Shown: piece after piece, positions 1-6,485 of the stretch
How the letters are laid out: each line of letters opens with the position of its first letter
Position numbering within the stretch: the stretch's first letter is position 1
Assembly (NCBI GenBank): GCA_025360565.1
Contig: JANYBY010000031.1
Span: 1 to 15,359 of the forward strand
Reading direction: 5' to 3'
Source of the DNA: Bacteroidota bacterium
GTDB lineage: Bacteria; Bacteroidota; Bacteroidia; B-17B0; Aurantibacillaceae
DNA length: 15,359 bases
The notes under the pieces: generated by a model
Database searches by the model: none
What the model was told of the DNA's origin: nothing
The model's input: the letters and a program-made list of their open reading frames with translations, nothing else
Position numbers and translations under genes: made by a program

Positions 1-849
1 GGAGTTAATCCTGATGAGGTTGTTGCTATTGGAGCAGCTATTCAAGGTGGAGTTTTATCAGGAGATGTGAAAGATGTATTGTTGCTTGACGTTACGCCTT
101 TATCTTTAGGTATTGAAACTATGGGTGGTGTTTTGACAAAATTGATTGAGTCAAATACTACAATTCCAACTAAAAAATCTCAGGTTTTCTCTACAGCAGC
201 AGATTCTCAGCCAAGTGTTGAAATTCATGTTTTGCAGGGAGAAAGAGCGATGGCAGTGGATAATAAAACGATTGGTCGTTTCCATTTAGATGGTATTCCG
301 CCAGCACCAAGAGGTGTTCCTCAAATTGAAGTTACCTTTGATGTGGATGCGAATGGAATTGTTAACGTAAGCGCCAAAGATAAAGCCACCGGCAAATCGC
401 ACAACATACGCATTGAAGCAAAAAGCGGATTAACGCAAGCGGAAATTGATAAAATGAAACGCGAAGCAGAAGCAAATGCCGAGAGCGATAAAAAAGCGCG
501 AGAAGAAGTGGATAAATTAAATGAAGCGGACGCGATGATCTTTCAAACAGAAAAACAGCTGAAAGAATACGGAGATAAAATTCCGGCCGAAAAAAAATCG
601 GTGATCGAAGGCGCGTTAACAGAATTAAAATCGGCTCACGCTTCAAAAGATATGGATAAAGTTAGCGCGGCTTTAAAAACTATGAACGATGCATGGGCAG
701 CGGCAAGCGAGGATATGCACAAGGCCGCCCAGCAAAACAATACGCAACAGGATGGCCATGAAAATAAAAATGCCGGCGATCAAAACAATAACCAAAAAAC
801 CGGCGGCAGCGAAAATGTAACCGATGTGGATTTTGAGGAAGTCAAATAA
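1..849 (+). CDS. dnaK: Molecular chaperone DnaK (Hsp70), C-terminal part, 5' truncated by window edge
   Basis: ATP-dependent Hsp70 chaperone that binds exposed hydrophobic peptides in the cytoplasm together with DnaJ and GrpE. The reading frame is open from base 1, so 282 residues are visible and the N-terminal ATPase domain lies outside. The fragment starts with the end of the ATPase domain (GVNPDEVVAIGAAIQGG), then the interdomain linker DVLLLDVTPLSLG, the beta-sandwich substrate-binding domain (to about residue 130), the helical lid rich in K/E/A, a disordered Q/N-rich tail, and the typical Hsp70 terminus VDFEEVK. The ATG at base 67 is only an internal Met. Codon use changes abruptly near base 363: the upstream part uses GGT/GGA and TCT/TCA, the downstream part GGC, AGC and TCG. 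A strong hairpin terminator follows 45 bp after the stop. Confidence 0.98.
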   Translation, partial: GVNPDEVVAIGAAIQGGVLSGDVKDVLLLDVTPLSLGIETMGGVLTKLIESNTTIPTKKSQVFSTAADSQPSVEIHVLQGERAMAVDNKTIGRFHLDGIPPAPRGVPQIEVTFDVDANGIVNVSAKDKATGKSHNIRIEAKSGLTQAEIDKMKREAEANAESDKKAREEVDKLNEADAMIFQTEKQLKEYGDKIPAEKKSVIEGALTELKSAHASKDMDKVSAALKTMNDAWAAASEDMHKAAQQNNTQQDGHENKNAGDQNNNQKTGGSENVTDVDFEEVK

Positions 850-893
850 GTAATGAGTATTGGGTATTGAGATGATGCTCAAATAAAAAGGTG

Positions 894-930
894 AAGGCCC
901 TTACCGGTTAAAAATGGTAGGGGCTTTTTA
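894..930 (+). terminator. Rho-independent terminator of dnaK
   Basis: A 12-bp stem (894-905 with 916-927, including a T-G and a G-T wobble) closes a 10-nt loop. The right arm ends in a run of five T. It lies 45 bp after the dnaK stop on the same strand. Confidence 0.85.
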
Positions 931-981
931 GTTTATATTATTCCGGTCCCGAGAATCTTTCCGCATCATTTAGTCAATTAT

Positions 982-1047
982 ACCAATTCTTGGTTTAAAA
1001 CAGTCCAAAGTTAAATTAGTAAAAACTGTTTTAAACCTTAGAATGGT
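982..1047. repeat. Inverted repeat with perfect 12-bp arms
   Basis: GGTTTAAAACAG at 992-1003 is exactly complementary to CTGTTTTAAACC at 1026-1037. The symmetry continues outward imperfectly as ACCAATTCT (982-990) against AGAATGGT (1040-1047). The spacer is 22 nt. The left arm can also fold on itself (ACCAA-TTC-TTGGT, 982-994), so two exclusive structures are possible. It has no T-run and sits beyond the dnaK terminator, so it does not look like a terminator. It could be a MITE or IS remnant or a structured RNA; the sequence alone does not decide. The rest of the 850-1136 gap shows nothing else I recognise. Confidence 0.6.
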
Positions 1048-1124
1048 TAATGCCGATCGATAATTTATTTTTTTAGAATTGGACCATAATAAATTGAGCA
1101 TCGGTATCACTTTATATTTTTTTT

Positions 1125-1132
1125 TATCTTTA
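1125..1132 (+). promoter_or_regulatory. Candidate -7 box upstream of the PepSY-like gene
   Basis: TATCTTTA matches the Bacteroidota consensus TAnnTTTG at all but the last base and ends 4 nt before the ATG at 1137. No convincing -33 TTG lies at 17-23 bp: the nearest TTG is 28 bp upstream. Weak on its own, but the same arrangement recurs in the window. Confidence 0.35.
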
Positions 1133-1136
1133 TTTT

Positions 1137-1460
1137 ATGAAATTGAGATCTTTATTCATCTTGCTTTATTTATTAACTATTTCCTGCTATGCGCAACAAA
1201 CAACAACTTTGATAACCAAAGAAAAGGCCATACAATTGGCAGAGGCCGATGGCAAATTTACAGGGACCTGGATAAATGGAGAATTAAAAAATAACCAATG
1301 GCATATTACAGCCAGATCTAAAAGCGCTAACCCGCCAATGTATTATATAGTGAATGCTGTTAATGGGAAGGTTTTATTAAAGCTTGATAATTCGGATGAT
1401 CCGAAACAAAAGGAAAAACTGAAAGTCTTTTTAGGAGGAGCGAAGAAATCAATAAAATAA
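1137..1460 (+). CDS. Small secreted protein, PepSY-like
   Basis: A 107-residue exported protein. Residues 1-20 form a signal peptide (KLR basic start, hydrophobic core, ending CYAQ), with probable cleavage after YAQ. The mature part has a PepSY-like pattern: a helix ITKEKAIQLAEADGKFTGTW, a strand around NNQWHITARSK, and the closing strand pair YYIVNAVNGKVL, which resembles the y.v.vda.tGkVl end of PepSY domains. PepSY domains are small periplasmic or extracellular modules often linked to protease inhibition or sensing; here no partner is adjacent, so no specific role can be given. The start is chosen because it gives a complete signal peptide. An overlapping frame from 1079 has no such logic. 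The next gene begins 43 bp downstream but has its own promoter-like elements. Confidence 0.8.
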   Translation: MKLRSLFILLYLLTISCYAQQTTTLITKEKAIQLAEADGKFTGTWINGELKNNQWHITARSKSANPPMYYIVNAVNGKVLLKLDNSDDPKQKEKLKVFLGGAKKSIK

Positions 1461-1462
1461 AA

Positions 1463-1497
1463 TTTTTTGTAAAGCCCGTAAAAAATCTGCATATTTG
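1463..1497 (+). promoter_or_regulatory. Promoter of the 1504 gene (-33 TTG, -7 CATATTTG)
   Basis: TTTTTTG (1463-1469) and CATATTTG (1490-1497) are separated by 20 bp, fitting the Bacteroidota pattern TTG-N17-23-TAnnTTTG with one mismatch. The box ends 6 nt before the ATG at 1504, so the transcript would have almost no leader. Confidence 0.55.
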
Positions 1498-1503
1498 TTA
1501 AGA

Positions 1504-2181
1504 ATGATGTGCATCCTGCCTAAAAACAAATTTAACAGCTTATTTAATTCTATTTCGTTTAGGCCGGCATTTGTTTCCGTATTATTTCTGTTTCTTTTTT
1601 TTACTAACTCAACCGCGCAAACAGCAACAGCCACTCCATCAGCTTCGGTTAAAAAAACAATTTATTGCGGTATAGGTGTTGAGTTTTACGGATCGGGCGA
1701 CGCGCTTGGAGGTTTTTATTCAGGCTACTTAAGTATTAGCCGGGGCAAGGGCGCATTTACCATTGGTCCTTGCATTCAAAAGCGTAGCATGCAAATGAGG
1801 GGGGGCAAAATTGGTTTTTTATATAAAATTGTGGGGCTGGATCCCGAAGACAAAGGGCATAACACCGGCGCTATTGGACTCAAACTTTTTTCTTACCTGC
1901 AATTTACCGATCAATTACCTTTAAGTTACGCCGCATCAACTTCTGAAATGATTGGGCATAACAATTCAGATTATGATTGGAACAGCATAAAACTTTCAAC
2001 CGGTGAATTCGCTGTTGGCATCGAGTTTCATATAAGAATAGCAGCTGCCGTAACCTGGAAAAGTTTTCTTGGTGTAAATACTTCTTATCATTTCAATTAT
2101 ATTCAGGGTATGTATAACGATAGGGTAAGCCCCACTTTGGTTTTCGGTACCGGAATTAATATTCCCCGCTTCAAAATGTAA
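1504..2181 (+). CDS. Exported beta-rich protein, possible outer-membrane barrel, unassigned
   Basis: I do not recognise the family. The 225-residue product has a long N-region, a hydrophobic stretch (VSVLFLFLFFTNS, about residues 24-36) and a cleavage-like site STAQ, leaving a mature protein of about 186 residues. The mature part alternates Gly, aromatic and polar residues (IYCGIGVEFYGSGDALGGFYSGYLSI, then repeated short strands) and ends TLVFGTGINIPRF, which suits a small outer-membrane beta-barrel of the OmpA-like or PF13505/PF13568 type. A helical pattern is absent after the signal. ATG 1504 (or 1507) is preferred over the in-frame TTG at 1495 because that TTG is part of the -7 promoter box. 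It stands alone: no downstream gene on this strand until 3518. Confidence 0.8.
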   Translation: MMCILPKNKFNSLFNSISFRPAFVSVLFLFLFFTNSTAQTATATPSASVKKTIYCGIGVEFYGSGDALGGFYSGYLSISRGKGAFTIGPCIQKRSMQMRGGKIGFLYKIVGLDPEDKGHNTGAIGLKLFSYLQFTDQLPLSYAASTSEMIGHNNSDYDWNSIKLSTGEFAVGIEFHIRIAAAVTWKSFLGVNTSYHFNYIQGMYNDRVSPTLVFGTGINIPRFKM

Positions 2182-2233
2182 GCTATTTTACACACACAAA
2201 TTCTATCTGATCAAAAATCCCTCACAGGATAAA

Positions 2234-2395
2234 TTATACTGACCGAACTTTCCCTGTTTTCAGTCTTTCAAGTTCCAATTCAATTTGCACTTTAATAACT
2301 ACCAAAGCAACCATTGAACAAGAAAGCAAATTTATTTTGTTGTGGCTCTTATCATATCTTAAAATAAATTCGATGAGCTGTTCTTTGAAAGTCAT
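2234..2395 (-). CDS. Possible small ORF of 53 codons, unknown function
   Basis: A minus-strand frame runs from ATG (2395-2393) to TAA (2236-2234). The product starts MTFKEQLIEFILRYD, has a moderately hydrophobic middle (INLLSCSMVALVVIKV) and ends in a charged helix-like segment (ELELERLKTGKVRSV). It could be a small amphipathic or single-pass protein. In its favour, a perfect TAnnTTTG box (TAATTTTG) ends 4 nt before the ATG, the same arrangement as at several other genes here, and the frame fills most of an otherwise empty 337-bp gap. Against it: it is short, I recognise no relatives, and frames of this length arise by chance in AT-rich DNA. The rest of 2182-2518 shows only the kdsA terminator candidate. 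Confidence 0.35.
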   Translation of the reverse strand: MTFKEQLIEFILRYDKSHNKINLLSCSMVALVVIKVQIELELERLKTGKVRSV

Positions 2396-2399
2396 TTTG

Positions 2400-2433
2400 C
2401 AAAATTAACACAGCTAGGTCTATTAATCATAAA
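2400..2433 (-). promoter_or_regulatory. Promoter-like element before the 53-codon ORF
   Basis: Read on the minus strand, TTTA (2433-2430) and TAATTTTG (2407-2400) are 22 bp apart. The -7 box is an exact match to TAnnTTTG; the -33 element is only partial. Confidence 0.4.
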
Positions 2434-2460
2434 CCTTGTATTAAATTATTCTGAATAATT

Positions 2461-2520
2461 TTTAAAAAACCTTAATGAATAATTGATTTAACACTAAAAT
2501 AAATACTTGCAATAAGGTTT
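2461..2520 (-). terminator. Candidate terminator of kdsA
   Basis: On the minus strand AAACCTTA (2520-2513, overlapping the stop codon) can pair with TAAGGTTT (2474-2467), followed by further T residues (TTTTTTAAA). The 38-nt loop is long and the stem is AT-rich, so it is a weak candidate. Confidence 0.35.
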
Positions 2521-3349
2521 AATATTTCCTTACAACATTGTGGATCTCGATCAAGGGTTTTAAAAATTCTTCGAGATGCGCAACATTTAATTGCGAGGCC
2601 GCATCGCACAATGCGTTTTGAGGATCGGGATGCGTTTCAATAAACAATCCGTCAACTCCGCTGGCTACGCCTGCCCTACTTAACACAGGCAAAAATTCGC
2701 GCATGCCACCTTTAACATCTGAGCTGGGGATGCCGTATTTTCTAACACAATGTGTTACATCAAACACCACAGGATATCCTAAATTATTCAGGTGAAAAAA
2801 ACTGCGAGGATCAACAATAAGGTCGTTGTAACCAAAAACATAACCGCGTTCGGTTAAAATAACTTTATCATTTCCGCTATCAATACATTTTTGCAAAGGG
2901 TGTTTCATATTATCGGGCGCAAGAAACTGGCCGTGTTTTATATTTACCACCTTTCCTGTTTTTGCAGCGGCAACCACCAAACTACTTTGCATACATAAAT
3001 AGGCGGGTATTTGCAGCACATCACAAACTTCTCCCGCAATAGCGGCCTGGTAACTTTCATGAATATCGGTAAGCAAAGGAAAACCAAATTGCGCCTTTAC
3101 TTTTGCCAATATTTTCATTCCTTTTTCTAAACCCGGACCATCGTAATATTTTAAATTACTGCGGTTATCTTTTAAAAAGCTGGATTTATAAATTATTTTA
3201 ATTTTTAATTTTTCACCCACCTCTTTTAACTTCTCGGCGGTGGCCATCATTATTTTTTCATCTTCAATTACGCAGGGCCCGCTGATCAGAAAAAGATCTT
3301 TAGCGCCGCATTCAATATCACCTACTTTTACTATTTTTTTGTTCATCAT
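2519..3349 (-). CDS. kdsA: 3-deoxy-8-phosphooctulonate synthase (KDO-8-phosphate synthase), metal-dependent class
   Basis: Condenses arabinose-5-phosphate with phosphoenolpyruvate to KDO-8-phosphate, the first committed step to KDO for lipopolysaccharide inner core, in the cytoplasm. At 276 residues it has normal length and covers the whole TIM barrel. Visible signatures are SGPCVIE (23-29), YKSSFLKDNRS (54-63), GPGLEKGMKI (71-80), NIKHGQFLAP (136-145), FDVTH (196-200), and GLFIETHPDP (234-243). Cys26, His200, Glu238 and Asp249 occupy the four metal-ligand positions of the Aquifex-type enzyme. Cys26 replaces the Asn of the metal-independent E. coli enzyme, so this is predicted to be the metal-dependent class. 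Start MM: ATG at 3349 or 3346, with no Shine-Dalgarno. It is a single gene, divergent from the phosphate porin. Confidence 0.97.
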   Translation of the reverse strand: MMNKKIVKVGDIECGAKDLFLISGPCVIEDEKIMMATAEKLKEVGEKLKIKIIYKSSFLKDNRSNLKYYDGPGLEKGMKILAKVKAQFGFPLLTDIHESYQAAIAGEVCDVLQIPAYLCMQSSLVVAAAKTGKVVNIKHGQFLAPDNMKHPLQKCIDSGNDKVILTERGYVFGYNDLIVDPRSFFHLNNLGYPVVFDVTHCVRKYGIPSSDVKGGMREFLPVLSRAGVASGVDGLFIETHPDPQNALCDAASQLNVAHLEEFLKPLIEIHNVVRKY

Positions 3350-3404
3350 TTATTATATTTAAAATCAGTTCTTAAACACATCTATTCATTCTCAAATAAT
3401 TAAG

Positions 3405-3412
3405 CAAATTTA
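3405..3412 (-). promoter_or_regulatory. Candidate -7 box of kdsA
   Basis: Minus-strand TAAATTTG is an exact match to TAnnTTTG, 55 bp upstream of the kdsA ATG. I do not see a clear -33 TTG at the right distance. Confidence 0.4.
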
Positions 3413-3444
3413 CTTAAAGTCGAGGGATTTTTTATCTATTATTC

Positions 3445-3501
3445 CTTAACATTTACTTAACGTTAGGATTACTTTTACTTCATTTGGTAATAGTTAGTTT
3501 G
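3445..3501 (+). promoter_or_regulatory. Pho-box-like direct repeats and -7 box of the porin gene
   Basis: CTTAACA (3445-3451) and CTTAACG (3456-3462) form a 7-bp direct repeat with a 4-bp spacer. Two degenerate copies continue at the same 11-bp period (GATTACT 3467-3473, CTTCATT 3478-3484). A near-consensus -7 box TTAGTTTG (3494-3501) follows 10 bp after the last copy, and no TTG -33 element lies at normal spacing, as expected for an activator-dependent promoter. The same double repeat precedes both PiT genes. Confidence 0.7.
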
Positions 3502-3517
3502 TATAAAATTAACTTTT

Positions 3518-4882
3518 ATGATAAAACACCTAACATTTTCTTTGCTTTTATGCTTTGCCTTACTTAATTCTCTACGAGCCCAAGATACTGCAACCGCTCC
3601 GCCAACCAACGATAGCCTAAACAAAAGTGTTCAACATTTAAAAAAAGAATTCGAATTATTTAAAAATCTTAAAATTACAGGGTGGGTACAGGCACAGTAC
3701 CAATACGCCGATACCATTGGCACAAAGAATTTTGACGGCGGTGATTTTCCTATAAATTCCGATCAGCGTTTTATGATCCGTCGCGGACGCGTAAAATTTA
3801 CCTACAATCAAAAAAATTCGCAGTATGTTATGCAAATAAATGGTACCGAGCGCGGCGTAAATCTTGTTGAGATCTTTGGTAAATATACCGATCCCTTTAT
3901 CCACGCCTTTTCAATAACTGCAGGGGTTATGAACCGCCCCTTTGGATTTGAAATTCAGCAGTCCTCCGCAGACCGCGAAACACCTGAACGTTCGCGTTAC
4001 ATTCAAACGCTTTTACCTAACGAGCGCGATATTGGTGCCATGTTAACTTATCAACCCGCAAAAGGCAAACCGCTTTTTGGTTTAAAAATAGATGCCGGTC
4101 TTTTTAACGGAACAGGCATTGCGGTACCTGGCACCGGTGCCCCGGTAGGTTCAGTTGGTGCGCCTTCGGGTGTTACAGGCGTAAACGGGTTTACCGATTT
4201 TGACAGATACAAAGATCTTATCGGGCATATTTATTATACTAGAACATCAAAAAATGAAAAAATAAAATTTGGAATTGGCGCATCGCATTATAACGGCGGT
4301 TTTGCGTATCAAAACAATATCGTGTACAATTCAATGAAAACCGATACACTTGGAAATAAAGTATGGGTAGCCATGGATACAACCGGAAAAGGATATAAAG
4401 GACAAAAAGCGCCGCGTATTTATACAGGCGTTGAAGCACAATTTACCATTAAAACAGTATTGGGTACTACAACAATAAGAGGCGAATATGTTACCGGAAC
4501 CCAAAGCGGAAGGTCAACCGATTTTAGAAGTCCGCAATCGGCCCCAAGTTCACTTTCTGCAAACTATATAAGAAATTTTGAGGCCGGTAACGTATACTTT
4601 ATTCATCGCATTGCCAAATCAAAACACGAAGTAGTATTTAAATATGAGTGGATAGATCCAAACACTAAAATTTCGGCATCGGATCTTAACGGGAAAAATG
4701 GGATGAAAGAAGGTGAAATAAAATACACCATGATGGGTTTTGGATATAATTTTTATTTGGATGATCATGTAAAGTTTATGTTTTATTACAATATGGTAAC
4801 CAACGAAACCACACAGATCTCAGGTTATACGCGGGATTTGAAGGATAATATCCTCACTATCAGGATGCAATACAGATTTTAA
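3518..4882 (+). CDS. Phosphate-selective porin of the OprP/OprO type
   Basis: Outer-membrane anion/phosphate or polyphosphate channel. The 454-residue protein starts with a signal peptide (hydrophobic FSLLLCFALLNS, cleavage near RAQ at about residue 22), then a short helical segment (NDSLNKSVQHLKKEFELFKN) before the barrel begins with KITGWVQAQYQYAD. Features of porin O/P are visible: the RRGRVKF strand, the YTDPFIHAFSITAGVMNRPFGFEI region, the SSADRETPERSRY turn, the NERDIGAML strand, and a C-terminal aromatic residue (RMQYRF) needed for barrel assembly. A Gly/Pro-rich loop (VPGTGAPVGSVGAPSGVTG) is probably extracellular. Start: the only ATG giving a full signal peptide. The two PiT phosphate carriers directly downstream and the shared Pho-like repeats support phosphate as the substrate. 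The specificity is inferred; OprP-family members can carry other anions. Confidence 0.9.
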   Translation: MIKHLTFSLLLCFALLNSLRAQDTATAPPTNDSLNKSVQHLKKEFELFKNLKITGWVQAQYQYADTIGTKNFDGGDFPINSDQRFMIRRGRVKFTYNQKNSQYVMQINGTERGVNLVEIFGKYTDPFIHAFSITAGVMNRPFGFEIQQSSADRETPERSRYIQTLLPNERDIGAMLTYQPAKGKPLFGLKIDAGLFNGTGIAVPGTGAPVGSVGAPSGVTGVNGFTDFDRYKDLIGHIYYTRTSKNEKIKFGIGASHYNGGFAYQNNIVYNSMKTDTLGNKVWVAMDTTGKGYKGQKAPRIYTGVEAQFTIKTVLGTTTIRGEYVTGTQSGRSTDFRSPQSAPSSLSANYIRNFEAGNVYFIHRIAKSKHEVVFKYEWIDPNTKISASDLNGKNGMKEGEIKYTMMGFGYNFYLDDHVKFMFYYNMVTNETTQISGYTRDLKDNILTIRMQYRF

Positions 4883-4885
4883 ATA

Positions 4886-4903
4886 CTTAACAATAACTTA
4901 ACA
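4886..4903 (+). promoter_or_regulatory. Pho-box-like direct repeats before the first PiT gene
   Basis: Two exact copies of CTTAACA (4886-4892 and 4897-4903) stand 11 bp apart, 4 bp after the porin stop codon. The best -7 candidate (TACATTAT, 4919-4926) is poor. The pair allows the PiT gene to be induced separately from the porin, although read-through across the 64-bp gap is also likely. Confidence 0.68.
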
Positions 4904-4946
4904 TTGTCGCAAAAAATATACATTATTATTACCTAAAATTTATACT

Positions 4947-6350
4947 ATGTTTGGATTAACCACAGGCCTTGCCATTTTACTTATTGCGTGTTTGCTTTTA
5001 GCTTGCTTTTTTGAGTTTATAAATGGTTTTCACGATACGGCAAACGCTGTTGCAACTGTTATTTATACTAACAGTATGAAGCCAACCGTTGCCGTAATTT
5101 ATTCGGGTATTTTAAATTTTATTGGTGTATTAACCGGCGGAATTGCAGTTGCCATGGGCATTGTAAATTTATTGCCCATGGAAGTGCTGGTTGACTCAAA
5201 TGTAAGCCATGGCATTGCCATGATATTGGCTTTATTACTCTCAGCAATTATTTGGAATTTCGGCACATGGTATTTTGGTATACCGGCCTCCTCTTCTCAT
5301 ACATTAATTGGCGCTATATTAGGAATTGGTTTAGCGTTTTATTTTATTCCGGGCGAAATTGGCGGCAATGCTGTAAATTGGGATAAAGCAAAAGATACAG
5401 GATTAGCTTTATTAATTTCTCCGCTCGCCGGTTTTAGCATGGCCATATTAATAATGTTTATTTTTAAACGCCTTGTAAAAAACGAAACAGTTTATAAAGA
5501 ACCTATTCCGGGCAAGCAGCCTCCTATTTGGATCAGAATGATGTTATGGCTAACCTGTGGCCTGGTAAGTTTTTTTCATGGCCAAAATGACGGGCAAAAA
5601 GGGGTTGGAATTTTAATGATGATCCTGATCGCAATTTTACCCGGGCAATTTTCGTTAGATGAAAAAATTAATTTACAAAGTGTAAATGGGAATGTACTGG
5701 AGATCCAAAAAATAATTGCGGCTACCGATACCACTCAGTTTGGAAAAGATGAATTTAAAAATTATAACAGCGTAAAAAAACACGCGGCTTCATATATGGC
5801 GGCCGTTGTTGGAAAAATTCATCCTTCAGATATTTCTTTAACAGAACGTTTTAATTTGAGAAAAGACGTAGTAAAATTAACTAAGGGAACTGAAAAATTA
5901 TTAAAAAGCCCCAACTTTGCAATTACCGCAAAGGACTCAGGTACTTTAAAGTCGGAAATAAAAAGCGCGAAAAAATTAGTTGAATTTGCCCCAAACTGGG
6001 TAATTTTAATGATCTCGATTTCATTAGGCCTTGGCACTATGGTTGGTTGGAAGAGAATTGTAAAAACAGTAGGTGAAAAGATCGGGAAACAACACATGAG
6101 TTATGCTCAGGGAGCGAGTGCCGAAGTAGTTGCTTCCATCGGGATTGGAATGGCTTCAGCTTATGGTTTACCGGTTTCAACCACACACATGCTGTCCAGC
6201 GGTATTGCCGGCACAATGGTGGCCAAAAAAGGATTGAAAAATTTACAAAAGAAAACGGTAACAACCATTGTATTAGCCTGGGTATTAACTTTACCCGTAA
6301 CAATTATTTTATCCGGCGGATTATTTATTTTGTTCAGAGCTATTTTGTAA
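4947..6350 (+). CDS. PiT-family inorganic phosphate transporter, copy 1
   Basis: Inner-membrane carrier importing phosphate (as metal-phosphate or with protons or sodium). Length is 467 residues. The PiT duplication is visible: the N-terminal signature GFHDTANAVAT (27-37) and the C-terminal counterpart GLPVSTTH (407-414), each among hydrophobic segments. The N-terminal half also has GIPASSSHT (111-119), the pseudo-symmetric partner of the latter motif. The middle signature reads FFHGQNDGQKG (209-219), where the family normally has an Ala-His-Gly pair. A hydrophilic insertion of about 110 residues (236-348) separates the two membrane halves. It sits 64 bp after the porin and 135 bp before a paralogous copy, both with Pho-like repeats. 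No PhoU-like (DUF47) partner, often found beside pit genes, is present in the window. Confidence 0.96.
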   Translation: MFGLTTGLAILLIACLLLACFFEFINGFHDTANAVATVIYTNSMKPTVAVIYSGILNFIGVLTGGIAVAMGIVNLLPMEVLVDSNVSHGIAMILALLLSAIIWNFGTWYFGIPASSSHTLIGAILGIGLAFYFIPGEIGGNAVNWDKAKDTGLALLISPLAGFSMAILIMFIFKRLVKNETVYKEPIPGKQPPIWIRMMLWLTCGLVSFFHGQNDGQKGVGILMMILIAILPGQFSLDEKINLQSVNGNVLEIQKIIAATDTTQFGKDEFKNYNSVKKHAASYMAAVVGKIHPSDISLTERFNLRKDVVKLTKGTEKLLKSPNFAITAKDSGTLKSEIKSAKKLVEFAPNWVILMISISLGLGTMVGWKRIVKTVGEKIGKQHMSYAQGASAEVVASIGIGMASAYGLPVSTTHMLSSGIAGTMVAKKGLKNLQKKTVTTIVLAWVLTLPVTIILSGGLFILFRAIL

Positions 6351-6428
6351 ATCAATTCTGAGTTATTTCGCTGCGTACTTACGATCATTTCCAAAGTAAA
6401 TTAATTGCACTTTTTTAGAGCAGTGTTT

Positions 6429-6473
6429 ATTAACGTTGTCTTAACGCTAAAAATTACTTAACCAATAACTTTG
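6429..6473 (+). promoter_or_regulatory. Pho-box-like direct repeats and exact -7 box of the second PiT gene
   Basis: ATTAACG (6429-6435) and CTTAACG (6440-6446) repeat at 11 bp. Another CTTAAC lies at 6457-6462. TAACTTTG (6466-6473) matches TAnnTTTG exactly and ends 12 nt before the ATG at 6486. The in-frame TTG at 6471 is the end of this box and therefore not a start codon. Confidence 0.75.
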
Positions 6474-6485
6474 TGGTTTTTAATT

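Noticed and set aside
362..646. Minus-strand open frame opposite dnaK
   Set aside because: Arg/Leu-rich shadow of the lysine/glutamate-rich lid of DnaK; no promoter or family signal.
1079..1294. Plus-strand frame of 71 codons overlapping the PepSY-like gene
   Set aside because: It overlaps most of the 1137 frame in another phase. Only the 1137 frame gives a signal peptide with an AQ cleavage site and a recognisable domain.
1495..1497. TTG as start of the 1504 gene
   Set aside because: These bases are the end of the CATATTTG promoter box, so they would lie upstream of or at the transcription start; ATG 1504 is preferred.
6471..6473. TTG as start of the second PiT gene
   Set aside because: It is the end of the exact -7 box TAACTTTG, and the paralogue starts with MFGL, which aligns with ATG 6486.
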